The position numbers were made by a program, and so were the translations under genes. 64,000 nucleotides of DNA from Anaerococcus marasmi. Lineage in GTDB: Bacteria; Bacillota; Clostridia; Tissierellales; Peptoniphilaceae. This document shows, piece by piece, positions 20,374-29,332 of this stretch. The notes under the pieces were generated by a model, which saw only the letters and a list, made by a program, of their open reading frames with translations, was not told the DNA's origin and searched no databases. The stretch is taken from NCBI RefSeq assembly GCF_900290195.1, contig NZ_OLMF01000004.1, positions 1,646,943 through 1,710,942 of the forward strand, given 5' to 3'. Position 1 is the first letter of the stretch; the number at the start of each line of letters is the position of its first letter.

Positions 20374-21678
20374 TTATTCTTTATGGTCTCTAGGAGCTAG
20401 GATTGAGATTAGAGCGAAGATGCCAAGGATAAATTGATACCAGAAGAAAGGAACAAGCTCGAAGGGAGCAAGGGCTCCTCCGGTAAAGCCTGCTGCTATG
20501 AGGACCTGGGCTGAATAGGGGATTATTCCCTGAAAGACACAGGAGAAGGTATCTAGGAGGGAGGCGCTACGCCTTGGATCAATTCCGAATTCTCTAGACA
20601 TCTTCTTAGCTATAGGCCCTGAGATTATGATTGCTACGGTGTTGTTGGCAACGCAGATATCAGCTAGGGATACGAGGGTCCCTATGCCAAGCTCTCCAGT
20701 TTTAATATCTGTGGCGAAGATTTTAATCTTGGAGATTATCCAATTGATTCCTCCCTCATCTGCCACCATCTTGGACAGGCCTCCTATAAGCATAGAAAGA
20801 AGGAAAATCTCAAACATTCCTGTAAAGCCTTCCCAGATAATTTGGGATATATCTATAATGGAGGATCCTCTTAGGAGCAAAAGAGCTGAGGAAAGTCCAA
20901 TTGCTCCAGTAAGCACGACAAATACATTGACTCCCATAAGGGAAACTATGAGGACAAATAGATAGGGAATAATTGATAAAAGATCGTAAGTAAGGTCTGT
21001 CGGACTTGTCGTAACTTCCGGCGCTCCGAATATTAGAAGAAGGATAATAGTTAGGATTGCAGAAGGTATGGCGATTTTGGCATTCATCTTAAACTTATCC
21101 TTCATATCACAGCCTTGACTCCTGGTAGCTGCTATGGTTGTATCGGAGATTATGGATAGATTGTCCCCAAACATTGCTCCGCCCACCAAGGCTCCCAGCA
21201 TTAGGGCAAGGCTTATACCGCTAGTATTAGCAAGTCCTACTGCGATTGGGCCAAGGGCGGTGATAGTGCCTACAGATGATCCTGTAGCTATTGATATAAA
21301 GGAAGCTATTAGAAAGACTCCTGCTGTAAGAAAACCTGCTGGGATAAAGGAAAGCCCTAGGGCAACTACAGAGTCTACTCCACCAGAGGCCTTGGCAAGG
21401 GAAGAGAAGGCTCCAGCTAGTAGGTAGATCAAACACATAATTATAATATTAGAGTCCCCACAGCCAGTAACTAGGGTATCAAACTTTTCTTCTATACTTC
21501 CTTTAAAGATAAAAAAGGCTACGATAATTGCGATAAAGACTGCTATAGGGGCAGGTAATTGGTAAAAGGCCATCTCGACTCCACGAACTTGAAGGATAAG
21601 ACCTGTGATTAGATAAAGGCCTATAAAGACTAAAAAGGGGATCAAAGCCTTGGCTGAAATTTTATTATTCTCTTTCAT
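20374..21678 (-). CDS. NhaC-family Na+/H+ antiporter
   Basis: A 434-residue membrane protein with about 11 hydrophobic helices. The blocks SFISIATGSSVGTITALGPIA and GGAMFGDNLSIISDTTIAAT are characteristic of NhaC-type sodium/proton antiporters, with Asp and Ser/Thr residues of the transport path. It would use the proton gradient to expel sodium or carry out a related amine exchange. The start is placed at the ATG ending at 21678, six bases after GAGAGGAAA; an in-frame TTG further upstream overlaps that ribosome binding site and is rejected. It is transcribed alone, convergent with the adhesin, and its upstream side is the repeat-rich region. Confidence 0.87.
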   Translation of the reverse strand: MKENNKISAKALIPFLVFIGLYLITGLILQVRGVEMAFYQLPAPIAVFIAIIVAFFIFKGSIEEKFDTLVTGCGDSNIIIMCLIYLLAGAFSSLAKASGGVDSVVALGLSFIPAGFLTAGVFLIASFISIATGSSVGTITALGPIAVGLANTSGISLALMLGALVGGAMFGDNLSIISDTTIAATRSQGCDMKDKFKMNAKIAIPSAILTIILLLIFGAPEVTTSPTDLTYDLLSIIPYLFVLIVSLMGVNVFVVLTGAIGLSSALLLLRGSSIIDISQIIWEGFTGMFEIFLLSMLIGGLSKMVADEGGINWIISKIKIFATDIKTGELGIGTLVSLADICVANNTVAIIISGPIAKKMSREFGIDPRRSASLLDTFSCVFQGIIPYSAQVLIAAGFTGGALAPFELVPFFWYQFILGIFALISILAPRDHKE

Positions 21679-21894
21679 AATATTTCCTCTCAATTTATGG
21701 TTTTTAACTTTAAAGTGATTTATTCTCTAAACACTCTAACACAAGTAGGTGGGAATTTCAAAATTACTTGAGAAATAATTTTTGTAAGGCTGTGTTTTTT
21801 CTTAATTATATAAGTGTCGTTTAAGGCTTGAGATTTCTCGTGAGATATCTCGACTACGCTACGCTTCGCTCGACGGTAGTTTTCGGATTCAGGA

Positions 21895-22027
21895 CAAGCT
21901 TAGCTTGACCTTTATCTTATTAACTTTGAACGATATTCATCGTTCTTTTATCCTTTGTTAGTACTAACAAAGGATACTACACTATTTTGCTTTGCAAAAC
22001 AGTGGCCCATGACGAGGGCTTCCTCGA
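21895..22027. repeat. Multi-hairpin repeat, copy A
   Basis: Successive stem-loops: CAAGC/GCTTG (21895-21907), GAACGA/TCGTTC (21928-21945), ATCCTTTGTTA/TAACAAAGGAT (21950-21975), CACT.TTTTGC/GCAAAA.AGTG (21980-22004) and CGAGG/CCTCG (22013-22026). The order, loop positions and the flanking CACTATTT...CAGTGGCCCA are shared with copy B about 190 bases downstream, while most stem sequences differ. Confidence 0.8.
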
Positions 22028-22089
22028 TTAAGGTCTGCCATTAATTCACTTCGTTCGTTGTGACCAGAACTATTAGATATAAGGGGAAA

Positions 22090-22216
22090 GAAAACGAAGT
22101 TTTCTAGAAGTATTAGAACGACATTCGACGTTCTTTTGACTTTTGTTTCTAAGAAACAAAAGTCACTGCACTATTTGTCTTTCAGACAAACAGTGGCCCA
22201 CCAGGAGGGCAACCTT
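22090..22216. repeat. Multi-hairpin repeat, copy B
   Basis: Same order of stem-loops as copy A with other stem sequences: GAAAAC/GTTTTC (22090-22104), GAACG/CGTTC (22116-22133), GACTTTTGTTTC/GAAACAAAAGTC (22138-22164) and CACT.TTTGTCT/AGACAAA.AGTG (22169-22195). Both arms of each stem have changed together, so pairing is kept. Confidence 0.8.
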
Positions 22217-22991
22217 GCTTCGACCTTGTGGAGAAGCCTCTTGAGATAAATGTAGTTTCTTAGATATACATTATCTTTAATTATACATGTCGTCTTAGAC
22301 TGTAGACCTCTCGTCGCTTCGCTCTGTCGAGGTGGTAACTCAGTGAGATGTATCAACTACGCTCGACGGTAGGTAAAGTTAATAGATCTCTCGACAAGCT
22401 CGAGATGCCACCTTCGGTGTCAGTTTGCGGGCTCCGAAACAAGCCCGTCCAGCTAATAGAGGATCTGAGAAACCTCACGCCTCATATTAAAAGTGCAAGT
22501 GATTAAAAATTTTCAAAAATAGTAATTCACACAATTATCGCCATCTCTAATGGAATTGTCATAGTGAGTATAGCGAACTAATGAAATTCCTTAATCGAGG
22601 CTTTGCGTGGCGAAGTGCAACTAAGCCCGCAAACTACCGTCGAAGGAGGTACGACTGAGAGATCTACAGGCTATGATGACACGTAGTTATAAAAGTTCAA
22701 ATTATCTACGCAAATAACTAAATAACAAAATCTTAAATCAAGCACGTCCCAATGTTCTGTAGACCTCTCACGTATCGTTCGAGGTGGCGGAATGAGGAAT
22801 TATTAAAAAATATAGCATATGTCAAAAGATGTCTCGACTAAGCTCGACATAAGGGAAGCGTGGTCGATATAAATTTTGATTTGCTTAAGATAAGGGGAAG
22901 CTCTATATATTTATTTGCTAAGCAATATATTATCGTCCCAAAGCGGGTATAATTATCTATAATATAGGAATTTTCTTAGAAAGGGGTACAT

Positions 22992-23768
22992 ATGAATTTT
23001 GAATATTATTTAACCTATTTTTTCATCTATGCCTTTATAGGCTGGATACTTGAAGTTTCCTTCAAGGCTATGAGGAGGGGAGTTTTCGTCAATAGTGGTT
23101 TCCTTAATGGACCATATTGCCCTGTATATGGCTTTGGGGCTGTAGCAGTCTTGTACTTTTTAAGCTTGGTGGATTCTTCTAACAAGATAGTCTTGTTGAT
23201 TGCCTCTATGTTTATAACAAGTTTGATCGAGCTTATCACAGGATTTGTTTTGGAGAAGCTATTTCATATGAAATGGTGGGATTATTCTGACAAGGTCCTA
23301 AATATAGGAGGCTACATATGCCTTGAGTTTTCTTTAATCTGGGCTGCACTTTGCTTTATCTTGTATGAAGCAATCCATCCTCTAATAGCTCAATTAGTAA
23401 GCCAGTTTTCTAGAAATTTTCTCTTAGGATTTGATTTAATCTTTGCCCTAGTCTTGTTTGTAGACCTACTTGCTACTGTCAATATGATTTTAGGTGTCAA
23501 CAAAAAGTTCAGGGAGATCGAAAAGTCTTCTGCTAGGATCAAGCAAGTTTCAGATAAGATAGGAGAGAGGGTCGCAGAGAGAAGCCTAGAACTTAAGGAA
23601 AGAAAAGAAGAGTTTGAAAATAGCGAGCTGGGCGAAGACTTCGATAGAAGAAGTGAGAGGTTAAGGCTTGAGCTAAAGAGAATCTTTGATAAGAAATCTG
23701 AGAGAAGGATTATCAAGGCCTATCCAAATCTTAGGGCGAGAATTGAGGAGAAACTTAAAGACTTGTAA
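22992..23768 (+). CDS. Putative ABC-transporter type IV membrane protein (PF06541-like)
   Basis: A 258-residue protein with about five N-terminal membrane helices (1-165) and a charged, helical C-terminal tail (170-258) rich in K, E and R. The N-terminal FIYAFIGWILEVSFKAM, GFLNGPYCPVYGFGA and KWWDYSDKVLNIGGYICLEFS blocks fit the PF06541 family, whose members are small membrane proteins of unknown function once labelled CmpB-like transporters. No ATPase partner is adjacent. GAAAGGGG precedes the start. The polyphosphate kinase gene begins 36 bases after its stop, so the two are probably co-transcribed. Confidence 0.75.
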   Translation: MNFEYYLTYFFIYAFIGWILEVSFKAMRRGVFVNSGFLNGPYCPVYGFGAVAVLYFLSLVDSSNKIVLLIASMFITSLIELITGFVLEKLFHMKWWDYSDKVLNIGGYICLEFSLIWAALCFILYEAIHPLIAQLVSQFSRNFLLGFDLIFALVLFVDLLATVNMILGVNKKFREIEKSSARIKQVSDKIGERVAERSLELKERKEEFENSELGEDFDRRSERLRLELKRIFDKKSERRIIKAYPNLRARIEEKLKDL

Positions 23769-23804
23769 TTAGTATTGGGTATGAATCAAGAAAGGGGGAT
23801 GTTC

Positions 23805-25283
23805 ATGAAATTAAACGAGAAAAGAGAAATGCACTTTACTGACTTTAAAAGAAAAGACCTTGCCAAAAGAGTGGGAAGACTTTCTAGGATTTGCCAGAAT
23901 CTAGATATTCCAATTCTTATCATGGTTGATGGTTTCGAGTCATCTGGCAAGGGCTATGTGATAGCTGACATTAGTAGAGAGCTTAATCCTAAATATTTTG
24001 ACGTAGAAGTCTTCGAGAAGGATGAGGCTTACGACGATAAGTTCCCAACCATGAAGAGGTTTTTTGAAAGCACACCCAGAAATGGTCATATCAAAATATT
24101 TGCCAAATCTTTCTATTATAAGCTCTTTGAGGATATAGATATAAAGGAAGATCTCCTAAATGAGAGAATCGAGTCTTTGAGAAAGCACGAGAAGATGCTC
24201 TACGATAGCAAGATGATAATTGTAAAATTTTTCCTAGATGTAGATCAAAAAGACCAGAAAGAGCGTATCGAAGAGCTTAAAAAGTCCAACAGGAAGAGCT
24301 TTTATATATCAAAAGAAGACAAGAAGGAAAATGAGAACTACGAAGCCTACAAGGCCCATTTCGAGAAGGTTCTAAATGCAACAAACTTCGAAACCAGTCC
24401 TTGGCATATCATAGATTCCAATGATAAGAAAAAAGCTAGCAAGGAGGCCTTGGGTATCCTTCTTGATGAGATTAGTATGGGGATTGAAAGGGTCGAAATT
24501 CAGAAAAAAGACGAGGAAAACCAAGAAAGAAGTTACAAAAAACATGTCAAAATCCTTGAAAAAATCGACCTAGAAAAGACTATAACAGATGAAGAATATG
24601 ACAAGGAGAAGAAAGACCTCCAAAAACAAATAAGAGATATGGCCTTCGAATACTACCAAAGAGGCATATCGACTGTCCTAGTTTTTGAAGGAGTAGATGC
24701 CGCAGGAAAGGACGGGGCAATCGAAAGACTTGTCAAAAAGGTAGATCCAAGACTCTACAAGGTAAATGCAATTTCTGCTCCTACAAAAGATGAGCTAGCC
24801 CACCACTACTTGTGGAGGTTTTACAAAAATCTAGCAGAAGACGGATATATGGGAATATTTTCTAGGTCCTGGTACGGCAGAGTCATGGTAGAAAGAATAG
24901 AAGGCTTCGCCAATACGGTAGAATGGAACAGATCCTACGAGGAAATCCTCGATATGGAAAAGGAAATCTATGATCATGGAAGTCTTATCCTAAAATTCTT
25001 TGTAACCATAGACAAGGACGAACAGCTTAAGAGATTTATGGCAAGAGAAAATACTCCAGATAAGCTCTACAAGATAACGGATGAGGACTGGAGAAATAGA
25101 GAAAAATGGGACGGATATATCGAAGCAATGAATGAAATGCTAGATAGAACAAATGTAGACTACGCTCCTTGGATTATAGTAGAAGGTAAGCAAAAGAAAT
25201 ACGCTAGAATTAAGGTAATGAAAGAATACCTAAAGGCTGCTAAGGCCCACTTGGAGATGATCGATAAGAAAAATAAGAAATAA
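23805..25283 (+). CDS. pap: Tandem PPK2 polyphosphate kinase (polyphosphate:AMP phosphotransferase type)
   Basis: A 492-residue protein with two PPK2 domains. The second (about 265-480) is canonical: Walker A FEGVDAAGKDGAIERL, then FYKNLAEDGYMGIFSRSWYGRVMVERIEG. The first (about 15-225) keeps DGFESSGKG but has a degenerate lid region (FAKSFYYKLFEDI). This domain order and length match polyphosphate:AMP phosphotransferases, which make ADP from AMP using polyphosphate; PPK2 enzymes vary in nucleotide preference, so the exact substrate is inferred. Start chosen at 23805 because AAAGGGGG lies 7 bases upstream. The in-frame ATG at 23799 touches that site and the one at 23781 lies before it. Confidence 0.85.
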   Translation: MKLNEKREMHFTDFKRKDLAKRVGRLSRICQNLDIPILIMVDGFESSGKGYVIADISRELNPKYFDVEVFEKDEAYDDKFPTMKRFFESTPRNGHIKIFAKSFYYKLFEDIDIKEDLLNERIESLRKHEKMLYDSKMIIVKFFLDVDQKDQKERIEELKKSNRKSFYISKEDKKENENYEAYKAHFEKVLNATNFETSPWHIIDSNDKKKASKEALGILLDEISMGIERVEIQKKDEENQERSYKKHVKILEKIDLEKTITDEEYDKEKKDLQKQIRDMAFEYYQRGISTVLVFEGVDAAGKDGAIERLVKKVDPRLYKVNAISAPTKDELAHHYLWRFYKNLAEDGYMGIFSRSWYGRVMVERIEGFANTVEWNRSYEEILDMEKEIYDHGSLILKFFVTIDKDEQLKRFMARENTPDKLYKITDEDWRNREKWDGYIEAMNEMLDRTNVDYAPWIIVEGKQKKYARIKVMKEYLKAAKAHLEMIDKKNKK

Positions 25284-25700
25284 GCATTATATATATAGAA
25301 GACTATTTTCGGAGAGTTGAACTTGAAGTAAAAATTCATTTAATTAAAATTTAATATATACTAATGTTTACCCTTATCTCGACTAAATGAGTGAAACGAA
25401 TGCACGGAGAGATCTCGTGAGATTTCTCCACTCACTGCGTTCGGTCGAAATAAGGGTGATCTTAGGTTTGTCGACAGTCTAAGGCCAATTTTGAAGTTTA
25501 TAAGAGTTAATTCGATATGGAATCTAGGTAGTGTTTTCTATATAATATAATAGTATCTATGAGCATATTAAAAAAACTTAAGAAAAAATTTGTAATTTAT
25601 AATAATCCTAGTATATTAAAAAACAGCTAGTTAGAAGCTATGAGATATGACTACCGATTTTTTGTAGGTCGTTATTTTTTTGGCTTAAAAAGTGAAGAAA
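25284..25700. other. Intergenic region with palindromic repeat
   Basis: No gene is seen. It contains the inverted repeat at 25373-25458 and, at about 25647-25678, a weak stem (GACTAC/GTAGGTC) followed by seven T residues that may end transcription coming from the PPK2 gene. The ribosomal superoperon promoter follows. Confidence 0.6.
25373..25458. repeat. Dispersed inverted repeat with ACCCTTAT termini
   Basis: The outer arms start ACCCTTAT(C/T)TCGAC and are inverted copies of each other. The centre GGAGAGATCTC-GT-GAGATTTCTCC is an 11-bp hairpin with one mismatch. The right arm recurs almost identically, inverted, at 63959-63996 (one visible mismatch), and the GAGAT-TCTCGTGAGAT core recurs near 21831-21851. 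Confidence 0.85.
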
Positions 25701-25704
25701 ATAC

Positions 25705-25733
25705 TTGATTTATTAATGTTTTTGAGGTAGTAT
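25705..25733 (+). promoter_or_regulatory. Promoter of the S10-spc-alpha superoperon
   Basis: TTGATT (25705-25710), a 17-base spacer and TAGTAT (25728-25733). It is followed by a leader of about 140 bases with two perfect hairpins before rpsJ. Confidence 0.65.
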
Positions 25734-25740
25734 ATATAAG

Positions 25741-25881
25741 TGCTGTGAAGTGAGATGTTGCTTATGTTTTAGGCCAAAGGCATGAGGAAACTTTCACCTA
25801 GCAAGTTTAGGAATGATCCTAAGCGATTTCCAAATAATAGTATCAAACGCCCGGACGGGCGTAAAGAAAGAGAGAGGAAAA
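25741..25881 (+). promoter_or_regulatory. rpsJ leader with two stem-loops (candidate autoregulatory leader)
   Basis: TTTAGGA-ATGA-TCCTAAG (25806-25823) and ACGCCCG-GA-CGGGCGT (25847-25862) are perfect stems; the second is strikingly GC-rich for this genome and ends 20 bases before the rpsJ ATG. Firmicute S10 operons can be controlled by L4 binding a leader RNA; whether this leader is of that type is inferred from position only. Confidence 0.5.
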
Positions 25882-26190
25882 ATGGCTAATCAAAAGATAA
25901 GAATTAGACTAAGAGCATACGATCACGAAGTAATCGACAGCTCAGCAGAAAAAATCGTAGAAGCGGTTAAAAGATCAGGAGCCGAAGTAAGTGGACCAAT
26001 TCCATTACCAACAGAGATAGAAAGAGTTACTATCCTAAGAGCGGTTCACAAATACAAGGACTCAAGAGAACAGTTTGAACAAAGAACACACAAGAGATTA
26101 ATCGACATCATAGGACCTAATGCAAAGACCCTAGATGCACTTAAGAAACTAAACTTACCTGCAGGTGTCGACATCGAAATTAAATTATAA
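25882..26190 (+). CDS. rpsJ: 30S ribosomal protein S10
   Basis: 102 residues starting [16 protein letters not shown], the standard S10 start and length, with the loop segment [19 protein letters not shown] that reaches into the 30S head. In many bacteria S10 also works as the NusE antitermination factor. The start at 25882 follows GAGAGGAAA; an open frame continues upstream through the leader hairpin but is not S10-like. It is the first gene of the superoperon. An 81-base gap with a hairpin (TATCAAT/ATTGATA, 26219-26236) separates it from rplC. Confidence 0.97.
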   Translation: MANQKIRIRLRAYDHEVIDSSAEKIVEAVKRSGAEVSGPIPLPTEIERVTILRAVHKYKDSREQFEQRTHKRLIDIIGPNAKTLDALKKLNLPAGVDIEIKL

Positions 26191-26271
26191 CTGTAATTAG
26201 GATGATTGAAGATAATCGTATCAATAAGAATTGATAGGATCATCAATCCGCTGTAATTAAGGAGGTACTCA

Positions 26272-26901
26272 GTGAAGAGTATATTTACAACAAAAGTAGG
26301 CATGACTCAAGTCATCGACGAAGATGGAGTTATTACTCCTGTTACTGTCCTAAAAGCTGACGAAAACGTAGTTGTACAAGTTAAAACAGTAGAAACTGAC
26401 GGTTACAACGCAATCCAAGTTGGTTATATGGACAAGAAAGAAAAGAATGTAACAAAACCAGTAAGAGAACACTTCAAAAAGGCTAACGCTAGTACAAAGA
26501 GATTCCTAAAGGAAATCAACTTTGGAGATGAAACTCCAGAATTAAATCTTGGAGATAAGGTAACAGTTGAACAATTTGAAGCTGGAGACATAGTTGATGT
26601 TGTTGCTACAAGCAAGGGTAAGGGAACTCAAGGTGCTATCAAAAGATGGAACTACGGAAGAGGTCCAGCAAGCCACGGTTCAAAATCACACAGAGTTGCA
26701 GGTGCAAGAGCTGCAGGTTCTGACCCAGCAAGAGTTTTCAAAGGTAGAAAAGGTTCAGGAAAGATGGGTAACGAAAGAGTTACTGTCCAAAACATTGAAG
26801 TTGTTAAAGTAAGTGTTGAAGATAACTACATCTTAGTTAAAGGTGGAGTTCCAGGACCTAAGGGCGGACTTGTTCAAATCAAACAAGCTATCAAAGCCTA
26901 A
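26272..26901 (+). CDS. rplC: 50S ribosomal protein L3
   Basis: 209 residues. The conserved start KSIFTTKVGMTQVIDEDG and the central GPASHGSKSHRVAGA segment, which approaches the peptidyl-transferase centre, identify L3. The start codon is GTG, set by AAGGAGGT about 6 bases upstream; there is no better ATG. L3 is one of the first proteins to assemble on 23S rRNA. Confidence 0.97.
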   Translation: MKSIFTTKVGMTQVIDEDGVITPVTVLKADENVVVQVKTVETDGYNAIQVGYMDKKEKNVTKPVREHFKKANASTKRFLKEINFGDETPELNLGDKVTVEQFEAGDIVDVVATSKGKGTQGAIKRWNYGRGPASHGSKSHRVAGARAAGSDPARVFKGRKGSGKMGNERVTVQNIEVVKVSVEDNYILVKGGVPGPKGGLVQIKQAIKA

Positions 26902-26915
26902 TTAAGGAGGAATAA

Positions 26916-27539
26916 ATGCCTAAAGTAGATATTTTAAACATTAAGGGAGAAAATGTTGGTTCTTTAGAGCTAAACGAAACTCTATTTAATACTGAAATAA
27001 GCGAACATTCAGTTTATGAAGTAGTTAAAAACCAACTAGCAAATAAAAGACAAGGTACACAATCTGCGAAAACTCGTTCAGAGGTTCGTGGTGGTGGACG
27101 TAAACCATTTAGACAAAAAGGAACAGGACGTGCTCGTCAAGGTTCAATCAGAGCTCCTCACTACACAGGCGGTGGAGTTGTATTTGCACCAAAGCCAAGA
27201 GATTATAGCTACAAAGTTCCTAAGAAGCTAAGAAGAAAAGCATTATATTCAGTTCTTACATCAAAAGTTGTTGATGGAGAGCTAATCGTACTAGATGATC
27301 TTAAGCTTGAAAACAACAAGACTAAAGAAGCAGCTAGCGTACTTAACGCAGTAAATGCTGGCAAGAAAGCTTACGTTGTTACAGCTGAAAATGACAATGA
27401 CGTATATAGATCATTTAGAAATATCGAAGGCGTAGATGTATCATCAGCAAGCCTTATCAATGTTTACGACTTAGTAAGACACAACAAGTTAGTTATCACA
27501 AAAGATGCGATTGCTAAACTTGAGGAGGTATTTATCTAA
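26916..27539 (+). CDS. rplD: 50S ribosomal protein L4
   Basis: 207 residues with the extended loop [24 protein letters not shown] that lines the nascent-peptide exit tunnel. L4 is the known autoregulator of S10 operons in several bacteria, so it is the candidate ligand for the rpsJ leader here. The stop codon overlaps the start of rplW by one base (TAATG), which suggests coupled translation. Confidence 0.97.
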   Translation: MPKVDILNIKGENVGSLELNETLFNTEISEHSVYEVVKNQLANKRQGTQSAKTRSEVRGGGRKPFRQKGTGRARQGSIRAPHYTGGGVVFAPKPRDYSYKVPKKLRRKALYSVLTSKVVDGELIVLDDLKLENNKTKEAASVLNAVNAGKKAYVVTAENDNDVYRSFRNIEGVDVSSASLINVYDLVRHNKLVITKDAIAKLEEVFI

Positions 27540-27832
27540 TGAGATCACCTTACGAAATAATCAAAAGACCAATAATCACAGAGAAAAGCATGGAAATGCT
27601 TGACGAGAACAAGTACACCTTTGAAGTAGACAAGGATGCAAACAAACCAGAAATTAAAGCAGCCGTAGAAGCTATTTTTGACGGAGTTAAAGTTAAAAAT
27701 GTAAGAACTATGAACTATACTGGAAAATCTGTAAGAACAAGATACGGATATGGTAAAAGAGCTGACTGGAAAAAAGCTATCGTTACTCTAACAGAAGATA
27801 GTGCAGAAATTGAATACTTCGATGGACTATAA
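27539..27832 (+). CDS. rplW: 50S ribosomal protein L23
   Basis: 97 residues, with [21 protein letters not shown] at the N-terminus and [30 protein letters not shown], typical of L23. It sits at the exit-tunnel mouth, the docking site for trigger factor and SRP. Its start overlaps the rplD stop by one base and its ribosome binding site GAGGAGG lies inside rplD. Confidence 0.97.
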   Translation: MRSPYEIIKRPIITEKSMEMLDENKYTFEVDKDANKPEIKAAVEAIFDGVKVKNVRTMNYTGKSVRTRYGYGKRADWKKAIVTLTEDSAEIEYFDGL

Positions 27833-27843
27833 GGAGGGTTTAA

Positions 27844-28677
27844 ATGGCTATTAGAAAATTAAAACCATCTTCAAACGGTCATAGAAATATGTCTGTTTCA
27901 ACATTCGAAGAAATAACAACAAACAAATCAGAAAAAAGTCTTACAGTTGATCTTAAATCTAAAGGTGGTAGAAACAACACAGGTAGAACAACTGTAAGAT
28001 TCCGTGGTGGCGGAGTTAAGAGAAGATATAGAATAATCGACTTCAAAAGAGATAAAGATAATATCCCAGCAAGAGTTAAAACTATAGAATACGATCCAAA
28101 TAGATCTGCAAACATCGCCCTAGTTGCTTATGCTGATGGAGAAAAAAGATACATCCTTGCTCCAAAAGGACTTAAGGTTGGAGATGTAATCGAATCAGGA
28201 TCTGAAGCAGATATCAAGGCAGGAAATGCTCTTGAACTTAAAGATATACCAGTAGGTACAACAATCCACAATATCGAGCTTAAAGCAGGTAGAGGCGGAA
28301 TTCTTGTAAGAAGTGCAGGTGTTGGTGCTCAACTTATGGCTAAAGAAGGAAACTTCGCAACACTAAGACTTCCATCAGGTGAGATGAGAATGGTTCACCT
28401 AAACTGCAAGGCTACAATAGGAGTTGTAGGAAACTCAGAACACGAACTTATCAGAGTTGGTAAGGCTGGAAAGAGCAGATATATGGGAAGAAGACCTCAC
28501 GTAAGAGGATCTGTAATGAACCCTGTTGACCATCCACACGGTGGTGGTGAAGGTAGAACACCAATAGGTAGACCAAGCCCAATGACACCATGGGGTAAGA
28601 AAGCTATGGGTGTTAAGACAAGAAACACTAAAAAACAATCTGAAGCTTACATCGTAAGAAGAAGAAACGAAAAATAG
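27844..28677 (+). CDS. rplB: 50S ribosomal protein L2
   Basis: 277 residues, the usual L2 length. The C-terminal [19 protein letters not shown] block contains the conserved His near the peptidyl-transferase centre, and [18 protein letters not shown] lies in the N-terminal RNA-binding part. It follows rplW by 11 bases with AAGGAGGG between them. Confidence 0.98.
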   Translation: MAIRKLKPSSNGHRNMSVSTFEEITTNKSEKSLTVDLKSKGGRNNTGRTTVRFRGGGVKRRYRIIDFKRDKDNIPARVKTIEYDPNRSANIALVAYADGEKRYILAPKGLKVGDVIESGSEADIKAGNALELKDIPVGTTIHNIELKAGRGGILVRSAGVGAQLMAKEGNFATLRLPSGEMRMVHLNCKATIGVVGNSEHELIRVGKAGKSRYMGRRPHVRGSVMNPVDHPHGGGEGRTPIGRPSPMTPWGKKAMGVKTRNTKKQSEAYIVRRRNEK

Positions 28678-28686
28678 GGGGATATA

Positions 28687-28974
28687 ATGGCAAGATCTAT
28701 AAAAAAAGGACCATTTGTCGATGATCATTTAATGAAGAAAATTGACGAATTAAATGAAAAAAATGAGAAAAAAGTTATAAGAACATGGTCAAGACGTTCT
28801 ACAATATTCCCTGAATTTGTAGAACACACTATCGCAGTTCACGACGGTAGAAAGCATGTTCCAATATATATTACAGAAGATATGGTAGGACACAAGCTAG
28901 GCGAGTTCGTACCAACAAGAACATTCAGAGGCCACGCTAAGAAGGCTACTGAAGCTAAAAGTAAAATGAGATAG
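28687..28974 (+). CDS. rpsS: 30S ribosomal protein S19
   Basis: 95 residues, starting [19 protein letters not shown], with [27 protein letters not shown], the S19 signature. S19 binds 16S rRNA in the 30S head together with S13, encoded further down this operon. A GGGGG ribosome binding site lies right after the rplB stop codon. Confidence 0.97.
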   Translation: MARSIKKGPFVDDHLMKKIDELNEKNEKKVIRTWSRRSTIFPEFVEHTIAVHDGRKHVPIYITEDMVGHKLGEFVPTRTFRGHAKKATEAKSKMR

Positions 28975-28983
28975 GAGAGAGTA

Positions 28984-29331
28984 ATGGAAGTTCAAGCAAT
29001 AGCTAAATATCAAAGAATTTCTCCTCTTAAAGTACATTATATAGCTAGAGAAATTAGAGGCAAACAAGTTGATGAAGCACTTAATATCTTAAAATTTACT
29101 AACAAAAAAGGTGCTAAACTTCTTTCAGACGTACTAAAAAGTGCAATTGCCAATGCTGAAAACAATAACGGACTTGATAGAAGTAATCTTTATGTCAAAA
29201 AAGCTTACGCTAACGATGCACCAACTATGAAAAGATGGCATCCAAAGGCTAAAGGAGCTGCATATCCAATACTAAAAAGATCAAGTCATATCGGCGTAGT
29301 ACTAGCAGATATAGAAGATACGGAGGAATAA
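28984..29331 (+). CDS. rplV: 50S ribosomal protein L22
   Basis: 115 residues. The [17 protein letters not shown] start and the C-terminal beta-hairpin [20 protein letters not shown], which lines the exit tunnel, identify L22. The hairpin is a common site of macrolide-resistance changes in other species; nothing unusual is seen here. Confidence 0.97.
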   Translation: MEVQAIAKYQRISPLKVHYIAREIRGKQVDEALNILKFTNKKGAKLLSDVLKSAIANAENNNGLDRSNLYVKKAYANDAPTMKRWHPKAKGAAYPILKRSSHIGVVLADIEDTEE

Positions 29332-29332
29332 G

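Larger units (their letters stand above)
21700..22960. repeat. Hairpin-rich mosaic of palindromic repeats, no gene
   Basis: About 1.26 kb without a credible gene. It is built from short inverted repeats related to each other. CTCGAC...GCTCGACGGTAG units occur near 21849-21879 and 22352-22371. GACCTCTC...GAGGTGG units occur near 22306-22333 and 22762-22785. AGTTTGCGGGC at 22422-22432 has its complement near 22626, and CCTCGATTAAGG at 22023-22034 has its complement near 22594-22605. Several modules are thus present in both orientations. It contains the two paired hairpin clusters listed separately. Related sequence recurs at 25.4 kb and at the window's right end. Confidence 0.8.

Noticed and set aside
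20627-20965. 112-codon plus-strand ORF inside the antiporter gene
   Set aside because: Shadow of the minus-strand NhaC-type gene.
21890-22220. CRISPR-like array
   Set aside because: Two copies of a hairpin series, but no regularly spaced identical repeats with unique spacers and no cas genes.
22171-22356. Minus-strand 61-codon ORF in the repeat region
   Set aside because: It spans two hairpins and repeat modules, has no ribosome binding site and no protein-like composition.
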